Position numbers and translations under genes: made by a program. The notes beneath the pieces are model-generated. The model made no database searches and was not told the origin of the DNA. It was given only the letters and a program-made list of their open reading frames with translations. Below are positions 1 through 8,576 of a stretch of DNA of 64,000 bases, one piece after another (the stretch's first letter is position 1; every line of letters begins with the position of its first letter). This DNA comes from Bacillota bacterium (lineage in GTDB: Bacteria; Bacillota; Sulfobacillia; JAJZYS01; JAJYTV01): assembly GCA_021799275.1 (NCBI GenBank), contig JAJZAT010000010.1:1-64000 (forward strand), given 5' to 3'.

Positions 1-161
1 GCCCCGCTCTCGTAGCACCTCCGCCCGAAAACCCTCTTCCCGTCCGTCGCAAACGCGGCCGGGCGCCTCCCTGGCCCGTCCGCGACCACTCGTTCGGGCC
101 GCCAAACTGCCTCAGCGAAAAAGGCTCATCTCTGTGATGCCCTGGGCGCCCAGCCGTCAAA

Positions 162-458
162 CTAGTACAGTGTTTCGGAAGTTCGTTCCTCAGAAGTCAG
201 TCGACGCCCGCAGCCACATCCTCCGCTCGACCTGCTGTCCGAACACCAGCGGCCGCAGCCGTGCGACGTCCTCCGCGCGCAACGCAAAAAGACAGAGATG
301 AAGCGACGTAGCCACGCACCCTGCGCGCTGCGCTTCCATCCCTGTCCCACCCCCGTAAGAGCCGTCTTACGAGGGATTCAAAACGACCGTCGCAAATTCC
401 GTGTTGGAGTGTTATGGAAATTTCCCGACAGGAGCAAACGTCTGGGAGGCTATACTAG
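162..458 (-). mobile_element. Internally deleted IS630-type element (MITE-like remnant)
   Basis: Read on the minus strand, this stretch matches the first ~250 bp of the intact IS at 2250-3821 (left end, leader and start of the transposase). It then jumps directly to the last ~35 bp of that IS, so the middle ~1.27 kb is missing. The end at 162 (CTAGTACAGTGTTTCGGAAG) is nearly identical to the right end of the intact copy. The end near 458 keeps only TATACTAG and is degraded. It carries no working transposase. It could have been mobilised in trans by the intact copy, but the eroded end suggests it is old. Confidence 0.85.
198..285 (-). pseudogene. Transposase N-terminal fragment inside the IS remnant
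   Basis: The minus strand encodes a peptide starting LRAEDVARLRPLVFG, which matches the beginning of the IS630-type transposase encoded at 2424-3485. The frame ends soon after the internal deletion junction near 198. The helix-turn-helix and the DDE catalytic domain are both gone, so this is a dead fragment. Confidence 0.8.
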
Positions 459-507
459 TGGTCACCGCGCCTTTGCGCGGCAGGTACGACTCTCGCCCGG
501 ACGCCAG

Positions 508-1446
508 TCAGGCGGATGGCTGGCGGAAGTAGTGGCCGAGGTCGAGATCTTCGATCAGCCCGGGGTGTGTCGGCCCCCACCCAAGGAGTTCCCGCGTCAG
601 CGCGCTTGACGCTGGGCTGTCGGTGGCAAGAGGGCCCGCCAGCCATGCAAAGTGCTCGCCAGCTTTCTCGGGCGCGACAGGTGCGGCCGGGATCCCGAGA
701 TGCCTACCTATCACCTCGGCCACCGCGCAAATCGGCACGCCTTCGTCCGCCACCGCATGCAGCGTGGACCCGGCCGGCGCCTTCTCCACGGCGAGACGGA
801 AGAGGTGCGCCGCGTCCATCCGGTGCACGGCCGGCCAGCGGTTGGACCCGTCGCCGAGGTAGCCCGCGACGCCCGTCCGGCGGGCGATGTCGACCAGGAC
901 GGACATAAAGCCGTAGTCGCCGTCGCCATGGACGGTCGGGGGAAGTCGCAGCACCACGGAGCGAACGCCCTTCTCGGCCAGGCCGAGGGTGATCTCCGCG
1001 GTCACCTGCCGCGCGTTCACGCCGTCGATCAGGGCCCGGGCATCGTCGCCGAGAATGCCATGCCCGTCGCGCTCGGTCGCCACGCGGCCCGGGGCGACCC
1101 CGAGCGTTCCGGAGGCGATGACGAGCGCCCGGTCGCTGCCCGAAAGCGCCTCGCCCAGCACGTCGATGGCGCGGCGATCCGCGTCTGCGGCTTCCTGGAA
1201 GGCGCCCGAAAAGGCCATGTCGTGCTTGAAGGCCAGATGGATCACGCCGTCCGATGCCTCCGCCGCGGCCCGCAGGGTGTCGAGGTCGTCGATGGTTCCG
1301 CGGCATACCGCCGCTCCGGCTGCGGAGACCGTCGCGGCGGAGGCGTCGGATCGGGCGAAACCGGTCACCTCATGGCCTGCGGCAACAAGCTCGGGGATGA
1401 CCGCAGAGCCGATCCATCCGGACGCACCGGTAACGAACACGCGCAT
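508..1446 (-). CDS. SDR-family NAD(P)-dependent oxidoreductase/epimerase-like protein
   Basis: A 312-residue extended short-chain dehydrogenase/reductase. The N-terminus has a beta strand and the dinucleotide-binding TGASGWIG motif (residues 6-13), followed by a typical Rossmann pattern. The substrate is unknown. I chose ATG at 1446 because GGAGGTGC lies just upstream; longer frames run into the operator and lack a ribosome site. It is divergent from the TetR regulator gene at 1551, and its promoter lies inside a perfect palindrome, so it is very likely the main target of that regulator. Related SDR-TetR pairs often respond to small hydrophobic or electrophilic compounds; that ligand is inference. 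Confidence 0.85.
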   Translation of the reverse strand: MRVFVTGASGWIGSAVIPELVAAGHEVTGFARSDASAATVSAAGAAVCRGTIDDLDTLRAAAEASDGVIHLAFKHDMAFSGAFQEAADADRRAIDVLGEALSGSDRALVIASGTLGVAPGRVATERDGHGILGDDARALIDGVNARQVTAEITLGLAEKGVRSVVLRLPPTVHGDGDYGFMSVLVDIARRTGVAGYLGDGSNRWPAVHRMDAAHLFRLAVEKAPAGSTLHAVADEGVPICAVAEVIGRHLGIPAAPVAPEKAGEHFAWLAGPLATDSPASSALTRELLGWGPTHPGLIEDLDLGHYFRQPSA

Positions 1447-1487
1447 TGAAGCACCTCCAATTGAGAGGACTGTCCCGCGAAACGCTA

Positions 1488-1532
1488 TGACAGCCACTGA
1501 CATCAGTCTAGGTGTAATGTCAGTGGCTGTCA
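1488..1532. promoter_or_regulatory. Perfect 16-bp inverted repeat: probable TetR operator
   Basis: Arms 1488-1503 (TGACAGCCACTGACAT) and 1517-1532 are exact reverse complements, separated by 13 bases. Each arm itself carries the pentamer TGTCA (or its complement) at both edges. The repeat covers the promoter of the leftward SDR gene and lies immediately before the regulator gene, the expected place for an autoregulatory TetR operator. Confidence 0.8.
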
Positions 1533-1533
1533 A
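1505..1533 (-). promoter_or_regulatory. Sigma-A-type promoter for the SDR gene
   Basis: On the minus strand a consensus -35 TTGACA (1533-1528) is followed after exactly 17 bases by TAGACT (1510-1505). Both boxes are embedded in the palindromic operator, so a bound dimer would block RNA polymerase. Confidence 0.65.
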
Positions 1534-1538
1534 TGGGG

Positions 1539-1544
1539 TATGAT
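1539..1544 (+). promoter_or_regulatory. Putative -10 box of the tetR-like gene (leaderless transcript)
   Basis: TATGAT lies 7 bases before the chosen ATG at 1551, so transcription would begin at or next to the start codon. No Shine-Dalgarno site is present there, which fits a leaderless mRNA. The -35 region would fall inside the right operator arm. Confidence 0.45.
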
Positions 1545-1550
1545 GGTCTT

Positions 1551-2114
1551 ATGAGATGGCAGCCAGACGCGCGCGGACGGCTGGAAGAGGCGGCGTTCGC
1601 GCTTTACAGCGAGCGCGGCTTCGATCAGACCACCGTGGCGGAGATCGCGGACAGGGCGGGACTCACCGAACGCACGTTCTTCCGGTACTTCGCCGACAAG
1701 CGCGAGGTACTGTTTTCGGGGTCGGATCTGCTCAAGACGGGCTTCGCCGATGCGGTCGCCCAGGCGCCGTCGTCGGCAGCGCCGATCGATGCGGTCTTTG
1801 CCGGGCTTCAGGCTGTCGCCGGCTTCTTCGAGGGACGGCGCGAATTCGCCCGGCGGCGCCGCGGCATCATCGCCGTGAACCCGGAACTCCAGGAGCGCGA
1901 ACTGATCAAGATGGCTTCGCTGAAGGACGCCGTCGCTGCCGCCTTGCGGCAACACGGCGTCACGGAGCCTGCGGCGAGTCTGGCGGCAGAGGCCGGCGTT
2001 GCCGTGTTCCATGTTGCCTTCGAGCGTTGGACCGACCAGGCCGACGAGGAAAAGCTGTTGCCGTTCATCCGGGAGACGATGACCCAGCTCAAGGCGGTCA
2101 CGGCGGGCGCTTGA
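1551..2114 (+). CDS. TetR/AcrR-family transcriptional regulator
   Basis: A 187-residue regulator. The N-terminal helix-turn-helix (about residues 10-55) shows the family pattern TVAEIADRAGLTERTFFRYF followed by DKREVLF. The C-terminal half is a helical ligand-binding/dimerisation domain with no recognisable ligand. I prefer ATG 1551 over ATG 1533 because the family usually starts close to the first helix and 1533 lies next to the operator. It faces away from the SDR gene across a perfect palindrome, so it probably represses both genes until an inducer binds. Confidence 0.85.
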   Translation: MRWQPDARGRLEEAAFALYSERGFDQTTVAEIADRAGLTERTFFRYFADKREVLFSGSDLLKTGFADAVAQAPSSAAPIDAVFAGLQAVAGFFEGRREFARRRRGIIAVNPELQERELIKMASLKDAVAAALRQHGVTEPAASLAAEAGVAVFHVAFERWTDQADEEKLLPFIRETMTQLKAVTAGA

Positions 2115-2423
2115 ATCGCGCGGCGGCAGTGGGACCGGGAGTGGCGCGCAGAGCCTCCGCCGATCGGTGGGGGCTTCGGTTTTGCGGCCTGCCGTCAAGC
2201 GGTACGCGGCAAGAGGACGCCATACGTCGGCCTTGCGTTTGACAGCCCCCTAGTACAGCGTTTCAGAAGTTCGTTCTCCCCGGGAAGTTACCATAACATT
2301 CCAGCAAGGAGTTTTCGGGGGTAGTGTTGAAGCCCCTGGTAAGACAGCCCTTGCGGGGGTGGGACGGGGATGGGAGCAGTGCGCGCAACGCATGTTGCAG
2401 CGTCGTTCCATCCCTGTCCCTTG

Positions 2424-3485
2424 GTGTTGAGCGCGGAGGACATCGCACGGCTGCGGCCGTTGGTCTTCGGGCAGAAGGTCGAGCGACGGATGTGGCTGCG
2501 GGCGTCGATCGTCTGGCAGCTGGCGCAGGGGACGCCCCCGGAAGAGGTGGTGGAGCATCTAGGGGTTCACTTGCGCACCGTGCGCAAGTGGCGGGGGCGA
2601 TTCGCTGAGCGAGGTGTGCCGGGTCTGCAGGATCTCCCTCGGTCGGGTGCTCCGTCGATATACACGGTGACGCAGCGCTGCGAGGTGTTAGCCATCGCGT
2701 GCGACGAGCCACGGCACTACGGTCTGGAGGAGAACGACTGGACGGTGAGCACGCTCACCCAGGCGGCGCAGTCCGTGGTGCCGATGAGCCGCAGCAGTAT
2801 CTGGCGCACCCTCCAGCACAACGCCTTGCATCCCCATCGGGTGCAGATGTGGCTGCACAGCATCGATCCCGCTTTCCGGGAGAAGGTCAACGCGATCGTG
2901 TCGGTCTACGAGAATCCGCCAGAGGACGCCGTCGTCGTGTGCGTGGACGAGAAGACCGGGATCCAGGCCACCGAGCGCAAGTCGCCGCTGAAGCGGCCGG
3001 TTCCCGGCAGGCCAGGGCGGTTCGAGTTCGAATACATCCGCCATGGCACGCAGTCGCTGCTCGCCGCCTTCAACATCCGCGACGGAAAAGTCCTCGCCCA
3101 CTGTGGCAAGACGCGCAGCGCAGACGACCTCGTAGCTTTCATGGAAGGGGTCGCGGAGCATCACCGCGACGCCAAGCGGATCATCGTGATCTGGGACAAC
3201 CTGAACATCCACCACGACGGGACGCAAGGCCGCTGGACCGCGTTCAACGAACGACACAGTGGCAAGTTCCAGTTCCTCTACAGGCCGTTGCACGCATCGT
3301 GGGTGAACCAGGTTGAGATCTTCTTCTCGATCGTCGGCCGCCGCTGCCTTCGCCATGGCGACTTCTCCTCCGAAGAAGATCTCAGAAACCGCCTTCTGGC
3401 CTTCATTGACAGCTGGAACCAAACTGACGGTCATCCCTTCCGCTGGACGTTCCGCGGCTATCCCATCCAGGAGGTGATCGCCTGA
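2424..3485 (+). CDS. IS630-family DDE transposase
   Basis: The protein has an N-terminal helix-turn-helix region (PEEVVEHLGVHLRTVRKWRGRF) and a C-terminal DDE endonuclease domain. The acidic triad is visible in VCVDEKTG, VIWDNLNIHH and ASWVNQVEIF, with 39 residues between the second Asp and the Glu. I place the start at GTG 2424 (VLSAEDIARL) because similarity to the remnant copy begins in this region; an ATG at 2370 in the same frame would add 18 poorly conserved residues. The gene is intact and the element looks recent and possibly active. Confidence 0.85.
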   Translation: MLSAEDIARLRPLVFGQKVERRMWLRASIVWQLAQGTPPEEVVEHLGVHLRTVRKWRGRFAERGVPGLQDLPRSGAPSIYTVTQRCEVLAIACDEPRHYGLEENDWTVSTLTQAAQSVVPMSRSSIWRTLQHNALHPHRVQMWLHSIDPAFREKVNAIVSVYENPPEDAVVVCVDEKTGIQATERKSPLKRPVPGRPGRFEFEYIRHGTQSLLAAFNIRDGKVLAHCGKTRSADDLVAFMEGVAEHHRDAKRIIVIWDNLNIHHDGTQGRWTAFNERHSGKFQFLYRPLHASWVNQVEIFFSIVGRRCLRHGDFSSEEDLRNRLLAFIDSWNQTDGHPFRWTFRGYPIQEVIA

Positions 3486-3793
3486 TGCCGCAGCCTCCGT
3501 ACTCCAAGTACCAGGTGCTCGCCGCCCACGACACCGTTGTGCGATTCCTGCAAGACCACGGTCTCAACCACCTAATGGCCGCTGCCCGCGGCCGCCATGT
3601 CGTCGTCTACTCCGAAGAGCCTGACGGCGAGAAGATCCCCCGTATCCGCTTCTGCGCCCTCGACCACTACCAATTTTGGCTCGACGTCACCACCCATCCT
3701 GGCCGATGGGCGCCTACACCGTACGAAGGCGAGCTCCCCCAGCTCTGCGACACTGCCCTGACGGACCTCTCTTGGCTCCTGGCCGAGTTCTGA
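3485..3793 (+). CDS. Hypothetical protein, second ORF of the IS630 element
   Basis: A 102-residue protein whose ATG overlaps the transposase stop by one base (TGATG), so it is probably translationally coupled. It is acidic and rich in aromatic residues (for example YQFWLDVTTHPGRW), with no signal peptide or membrane segment. I recognise no domain. It lies wholly inside the IS, ending just before the right inverted repeat, so it travels with the transposase. A role in transposition or as a passenger cannot be told from sequence. Confidence 0.6.
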   Translation: MPQPPYSKYQVLAAHDTVVRFLQDHGLNHLMAAARGRHVVVYSEEPDGEKIPRIRFCALDHYQFWLDVTTHPGRWAPTPYEGELPQLCDTALTDLSWLLAEF

Positions 3794-4037
3794 GGAACGA
3801 ACTTCCGGAACGCTGTACTAGTCCCCGGGCTCCATGGCTAGGCAGGGAGGCAACCGCGATCACGTGCTCTCTTTTGGGTAGACCAGACACCGGCTAACCG
3901 CGCATCACGCGCATGGAGGGCCAGGCCTGGGCGGTGTGGCTATGGGGCCGGCCGTGAGGGGACCCCCGCGCACCGCGCGATCGGACCAAGTGGAGCTGGT
4001 ACCAGAATTGCAGCGCTTCAGGTTTTTGGCGACAGCG

Positions 4038-6044
4038 CTAGAACAGCGCCTTGGGCGCGATGAGCGCGGCATGCAGGCGCCAGGCCCAGATCGCGAAGGC
4101 GCCGCGCTGCACCGTGGCATTCGGGCGGAAGGTGCCGTCCGGGTAGCCGAGCACGACACCATCCTGGGCCGCGGCGTCGACGTAGCCGAGGAACGCCGGC
4201 GGGATCTGGGCGGCGTCCGTGAAGGGCGAGGATGCCGTGGAGGGCTGAAGGCCGAAGGCGCGCCAGAGCCAAGTCGCCAGCTGGGCCCGCGTGGCCGGGC
4301 CGGAGGCGGAAAAGCCGTCGCCAGGCAGCACAACGTTGCTGGCAAAGGCCCAGGACACGGCCGGACTGGCCCAGGCGGGAATGCCCGGAATGGACGGGTC
4401 GCCTGAGGTGCTGGGCGAGCCCATCGCCCGATAGAGCATGGCGATCGCCTGGTCTCCCGTCACGGTCGCGTCTGGGCGGAAGGTGCCATCGGGGTAGCCC
4501 TGGACGAGTCCCGCCGCCTGGTCCGCGTCGACATAGAACTGGCTGGAGCCGGAGGAGCCCGTGTCGCTGAAGGGCGCGAACTGGATCGGATAGGTGCCCA
4601 TCACCTTGCCCGTCGCCCCGTCGGTCACCTCCACCTTGGTCAGGGGTCCGTTCACGGGTGCCGTGATCAGGTGGTCCCCCTGGTAGGAGGGATTGCCGAG
4701 GGTCGGGTCGCCGGTCTGGTACCAGTAGGTGGAGACGTAGGCCTGGCTGAGGTTCTGGCCCTCGACGAACAGCGTGCCGCCGTCCTCGTAGACTCCGGTG
4801 ACCGCCGGGGCCGCGCCGGTGGTGAAGGACCAGCTCTGCTGGAAGGGCTCGGTCTTGCCGCTCGTCAAGGTGAGCGTGCCCGCCATGTTCGCCGTGTAGG
4901 TGGTCTCATACTGCAGGGGCTGCTTCGGGAAGAGCGCGACGGACGTACCCATGGTCTCGCCGGGATAGGTGGCGTTCTGGTCCTGGTAGGTCTGCGCGTC
5001 GACGAGATAGCTGGGCACCTCGGTTGGACCCTGGCTCAAGGTCGCCTGTGACACCGCAACGGACTGCACCTGGCCGGGATCGAAGGTGAGGCTCACGGGG
5101 TAGCCCGCCTCCGGCAGGGCGCTCGTCTGCGTCGCGGGCGCGATACCTGCGAGCGGGTCGGGGTCCTCGCCCTCGAAGGCGATGGGCACGTTCGTTTCGC
5201 CGTTCCAGGGAAACGCCCACGAGAGCGACGACGTCACGTCGAAGCCCGTGTCCATGTCGACGACGTAGGCCGCCTGGCCTGTGAGGTCGCTCTTCGGGCT
5301 CTGGAACAGGCCGGCGCCGATCGCCGTCAGGGTCGGGTCCAAAAGGCCGAAGCGGTGGAAGGTCGTGTCGAAGAGGCCCTGCAGGCTCCAGGGCCCGCTC
5401 GGATCGCCGGAGACCATGACCTCGTTGCCGCCGGCGACGGCGGAGAACGCCTGGTCGCGGTCGAGCGGCCAGGTGCCGAGGAATCCCTGCGCGAGGGAGT
5501 TCGGCTCGGAGTGCATGCTGACGCTTAGAGGATAGAGGGTCGGATGGTCGACGAAGTACTGCGCGTGGCCCTGCGACGCCGCCTGCAGCGAAGCGTCGTA
5601 GCCCACGGCCGAGAGCGATGTCTCCTGGCGGACGTAGTCGAGGACGCGTTGCGCCTCGATGCTCTGGAGGTTCTCCTGCGGCAGGCTTTGCGCCGCGCCC
5701 TGCGCCACCGAGAACTGGAGGTTCTCGACGAGCGGGCTCGTCCCTGGAGACGTCACCGTGATGGTCGCGGTGTAGCTGCCGGGGGCGAGAGGCGTCGGCC
5801 ACTGGTAGACGCAGCCCTGCTGCTGCTGGTCGTAGGGCATGGTGATGGTCTGGCCCTGGAACTGGAGCGTGCAGGCGACGCTCGAACCGGGATCGGGCAG
5901 GGCCTGGAGCGAGAAGACCGGCGTCGCGACGAGCAGCGTCACGCCGTTGGGACTAGGGGCGTAGTAGCTGAATGCCGCCTGGGCGCTGCCGATCGGCAGC
6001 ACCAAGACGAAGAGCAGGGTCAGGAGCGGAAGGATGCGTCGCAT
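4038..6044 (-). CDS. Secreted SLH-domain protein with CAP (YkwD-like) domain
   Basis: A 668-residue exported protein. A signal peptide ends near GSAQA (about residue 22). An Ig-like segment follows, then a CAP/SCP-like domain (about residues 125-270) with conserved His/Glu context (SMHSEPNS and FHRFGLLDPTLTAIGAG), then further beta-rich regions. Three S-layer-homology repeats lie at the C-terminus, including two copies of GYPDGTFRP, and would anchor it to cell-wall polymer. ATG 6044 is chosen because GGAGG precedes it; the in-frame start at 6074 lacks one. The function is cell-surface and the exact activity unknown. SLH repeats support a Gram-positive-type envelope. Confidence 0.8.
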   Translation of the reverse strand: MRRILPLLTLLFVLVLPIGSAQAAFSYYAPSPNGVTLLVATPVFSLQALPDPGSSVACTLQFQGQTITMPYDQQQQGCVYQWPTPLAPGSYTATITVTSPGTSPLVENLQFSVAQGAAQSLPQENLQSIEAQRVLDYVRQETSLSAVGYDASLQAASQGHAQYFVDHPTLYPLSVSMHSEPNSLAQGFLGTWPLDRDQAFSAVAGGNEVMVSGDPSGPWSLQGLFDTTFHRFGLLDPTLTAIGAGLFQSPKSDLTGQAAYVVDMDTGFDVTSSLSWAFPWNGETNVPIAFEGEDPDPLAGIAPATQTSALPEAGYPVSLTFDPGQVQSVAVSQATLSQGPTEVPSYLVDAQTYQDQNATYPGETMGTSVALFPKQPLQYETTYTANMAGTLTLTSGKTEPFQQSWSFTTGAAPAVTGVYEDGGTLFVEGQNLSQAYVSTYWYQTGDPTLGNPSYQGDHLITAPVNGPLTKVEVTDGATGKVMGTYPIQFAPFSDTGSSGSSQFYVDADQAAGLVQGYPDGTFRPDATVTGDQAIAMLYRAMGSPSTSGDPSIPGIPAWASPAVSWAFASNVVLPGDGFSASGPATRAQLATWLWRAFGLQPSTASSPFTDAAQIPPAFLGYVDAAAQDGVVLGYPDGTFRPNATVQRGAFAIWAWRLHAALIAPKALF

Positions 6045-6087
6045 GGCGGACCTCCCTGGCGAACCGCGGGCCATCGACTGGCGGCCG

Positions 6088-7143
6088 CTATTGCGTGGAT
6101 GCCCAACGGTAGTGGCGGCTGCGTCGGCCGCCTTCGGCCGATGCGAGCCCCTGCCCGACCAGTCGCAGAAGGTCCTGGCCGGCGGTGACCTGGCTGACGC
6201 CGCAGAGCCCGGCGGCCTCCTTGGCCGTCAGGAGCCCATGCGCCTTGAGCGCCGCCAGGAGGAGAGCCTCTCGCGCCTCCCGATCGAGCAAGCGTGGCGG
6301 CGGTGCCTCCACCTCGGGCCCGTCCGGCGCGGCCGGCAACTCATGTTGCCGCCGCCACGCCGCCGAGAGGAAGCGGAAGGCAAAGTCCTCCGCGATCTTG
6401 CGGTGCTCGCAGAACATCCAGGAAACGCTCGGCTGCTGCACCTGCAGGGCGGCGACGATGCTCAGGAGCCACCCGTCCCGCACTCTGCGCTCTTGCGCGA
6501 GGCGCAGGAGCTCGCTGAGCCGCCCTTCGACGACGAGCGCGGCGTGCGGCACGGCGGCAAGCTCGGCCAAGGTCAGCTGCAGGCTGCCATCCTGCAGGGA
6601 CTGGGAGAGGTCCGGCAGGGACTTTCGCTCCACCACCGCCATGAGGCGGCCGCCTTCGATCAGGCCGTAGTCTCCGGCCGGCAGCTGGCGCCTTTCGAGG
6701 GCGACCGCCTTGCCCTCGAACTTCCAGCCATAGCGCTCCCGCGCGTCGACGGCGATGACGAGTCCGCGGTCCAGGGCACGCGCACCCGGGATGCGCACCC
6801 CTGGCCGTGTCGAATGCATCGAGCGCTGGCTTCTCCAGAAGATCAGCGTCCGGCCGCGGCTCTGCGTCCAGACGAAGAGCGAGCGGCGCAGACGGGGGCG
6901 GTCGAGCACGAGTTCGACCGACTTTCCGCGCCTCGCGATGCGGACGACCGGCAGGACCTCGAGTTCCTCCGCGCCTTGTGGCCACTCCTGCAGCTGATAG
7001 CAGAAGAGGTCGCGATCGGCGGGGAAACGGCCGCGCGTGGCCAGCACGAGATCACCATCTTGCAACGGCAGCCGCACGAGGTAGGGCAGGCGGCTGCTTT
7101 CGTCCGGATTCTTGGCGATGACAAACGGGCGTGGCATGCTCAT
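6088..7143 (-). CDS. ERCC4-domain nuclease fused to a winged-helix domain
   Basis: The 351-residue protein has the XPF/ERCC4 nuclease signature: DARER (D133, R135, E136), GDY (158-160) and VERK (171-174). These are the metal-binding residues of the family. The first ~120 residues are basic and unassigned. The last ~65 residues form a helix-turn-helix/winged-helix (TAKEAAGLCGVSQVTAGQDLLRLV), suggesting DNA binding. ATG 7143 has AAGGAA upstream. It is followed on the same strand by the SLH-CAP gene but spacing argues against tight coupling. A structure-specific DNA endonuclease is the likely role; the pathway is not evident. Confidence 0.7.
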   Translation of the reverse strand: MSMPRPFVIAKNPDESSRLPYLVRLPLQDGDLVLATRGRFPADRDLFCYQLQEWPQGAEELEVLPVVRIARRGKSVELVLDRPRLRRSLFVWTQSRGRTLIFWRSQRSMHSTRPGVRIPGARALDRGLVIAVDARERYGWKFEGKAVALERRQLPAGDYGLIEGGRLMAVVERKSLPDLSQSLQDGSLQLTLAELAAVPHAALVVEGRLSELLRLAQERRVRDGWLLSIVAALQVQQPSVSWMFCEHRKIAEDFAFRFLSAAWRRQHELPAAPDGPEVEAPPPRLLDREAREALLLAALKAHGLLTAKEAAGLCGVSQVTAGQDLLRLVGQGLASAEGGRRSRHYRWASTQ

Positions 7144-7239
7144 CGTTTCCTTGACCCGAGCGAGAATCCTGCGCTGGTGACTTGCCATATCGGCCCATCT
7201 GGGCGCTGAACGTCCCTAAACCCGTGGCACCGGGGGCAC

Positions 7240-8421
7240 TCAGGCGGTGCGGTGTTCGGCGGTCGCGGCCAGCAGGGGCCGGATGCTGAAGAAGGCGAGC
7301 ACGAGAAGGAGGGCGCCCAAGGCGAGGCCGAAGGTGAGGCCGACGCGCGCCGCGGCGAATCCGATCGGCAGCAGCAGGATGGCGCCGACGCCGTTGCCGA
7401 GGCCGAGCGCGACGCCGGAGCCTAGGCCGGGGTTCTCCCTGAAGATGTCCTGGCCGATCAGGCTCGTGACCGGCGAGGTGCTGAAGAGGGCGATGCCGAG
7501 GAGCGCGAGGATCGGCCAGAAGGTGAGGCCGTGCGCGAGCGGCAGCAGGGCCATTAGCACGAGCCCCGCGATGGAGGATCCCCAGAGCACCACGCCGCTG
7601 CCCAGGCGGTCCCGCAGCAGGCCGCCCGCCAGGTTGCCGATGATGCCGATGCCGATCATCGTCGTGACGAGGGAGGCGCCGAGCACCAGGGAGCCACCGG
7701 AGCGGTGCCAGAGGATCGGCATCAAGGTCGTGACGGTGGAGATGGCACCTGCCCTCAGCCCCGCGAACGCCACCAAGGCCAGGGCGGGCCTCACGTGGCG
7801 GCGGAACTGCACCGGGGCCTGCTTGGATGTCCGTTTTGGCAAGGCTGGCACGACGCGCAGGAGCCAGGGCCAGGTCACGACGACCAGCACGCCCACGAGC
7901 CAGAGGTGCGCGAGGCCGAAGGCCGTCGCGAGCACTGTTGCGACCAGCGGGCCGACGGCGCGGCCGAATTCGCCGCCAACCATGAAGAGCGACATCGTGA
8001 AGCCGGGCCGCTTGCCCGCCAGGCTCCGCGTGACCGCCATGGCCTGGGGATGGAACAGCGTCGAGCCGACGCCGGCCAGGAAGAGGCCCGCGGCCATGCC
8101 GGCATAGGCCGGCGAGACCGACACGAGTGTCACGCCCACGACGGAAAGGAGCGGACCGCCGAGCGCGAGCGCTCGGCCGCCGATCCGGTCCGCGAGCAGG
8201 CCGGAAAGCGGCTGCACCATCTGGCCGAACATCAGGATGGTGACAAGGCTCGTCAGGAGGAAGAGCGGTACGTGGCGCTCCGTCGCGATCAGCGGCAGGA
8301 TGCCCGGCAGATAGTTCGCCAGGGCGTCGTTGTTGAGGTGTGCCCAGATGAGGGCCCAAAACGCGGTGCGATGCACGGGGGCGGCAGGGCGCGCCCCGGC
8401 GTGCGGCTCTGTCTGAAGCAT
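7240..8421 (-). CDS. MFS exporter, fosmidomycin-resistance (Fsr)-like
   Basis: A 393-residue membrane protein with about 12 hydrophobic segments. The first helix contains HLNNDALANYLPGILPLI, which resembles the H-x-ND pattern of the Fsr subgroup of major facilitator transporters; the loop between TM2 and TM3 has GLLADRIGGR, a standard MFS motif. ATG 8421 is preceded by AAGGGGA, so I prefer it to the TTG at 8436. Substrate is uncertain; Fsr homologues export fosmidomycin or other small polar compounds. It lies upstream of the ERCC4 gene on the same strand. Confidence 0.75.
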   Translation of the reverse strand: MLQTEPHAGARPAAPVHRTAFWALIWAHLNNDALANYLPGILPLIATERHVPLFLLTSLVTILMFGQMVQPLSGLLADRIGGRALALGGPLLSVVGVTLVSVSPAYAGMAAGLFLAGVGSTLFHPQAMAVTRSLAGKRPGFTMSLFMVGGEFGRAVGPLVATVLATAFGLAHLWLVGVLVVVTWPWLLRVVPALPKRTSKQAPVQFRRHVRPALALVAFAGLRAGAISTVTTLMPILWHRSGGSLVLGASLVTTMIGIGIIGNLAGGLLRDRLGSGVVLWGSSIAGLVLMALLPLAHGLTFWPILALLGIALFSTSPVTSLIGQDIFRENPGLGSGVALGLGNGVGAILLLPIGFAAARVGLTFGLALGALLLVLAFFSIRPLLAATAEHRTA

Positions 8422-8576
8422 GCAGGTCCCCTTCAACTTAAATAGAGATCGATGAAGTGCGTCGAGTCTGGCCGAAGAGCAGCATGTTTATCATAGCGTC
8501 TTCGTCCCAAAGTGCACGGGTCGACGGCCGACTTCGCGTGCGACATGTCGGCTGCCACCCCGGGGGTCGTCCACGC

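Larger units (their letters stand above)
2250..3821 (+). mobile_element. IS630-family insertion sequence, apparently complete
   Basis: The ends form an imperfect inverted repeat: 2250-2276 begins CTAGTACAGCGTTTCAGAAG, and 3795-3821 reads as its complement with few mismatches. Both ends lie in CTAG, which fits the IS630 habit of inserting into CTAG and duplicating TA; the element proper would then be 2253-3818 with TA at 2251-2252 and 3819-3820. It carries a full DDE transposase and a second, coupled ORF. A shortened relative lies at 162-458. Confidence 0.85.

Noticed and set aside
1-161. Possible gene or RNA at the left edge
   Set aside because: I see no convincing frame, ribosome site or RNA fold in this stretch.
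3822-4037. Possible tRNA or small RNA between the IS and the SLH-CAP gene
   Set aside because: No cloverleaf or T-loop GTTCGA-type signature could be found; only short GC-rich inverted pieces.
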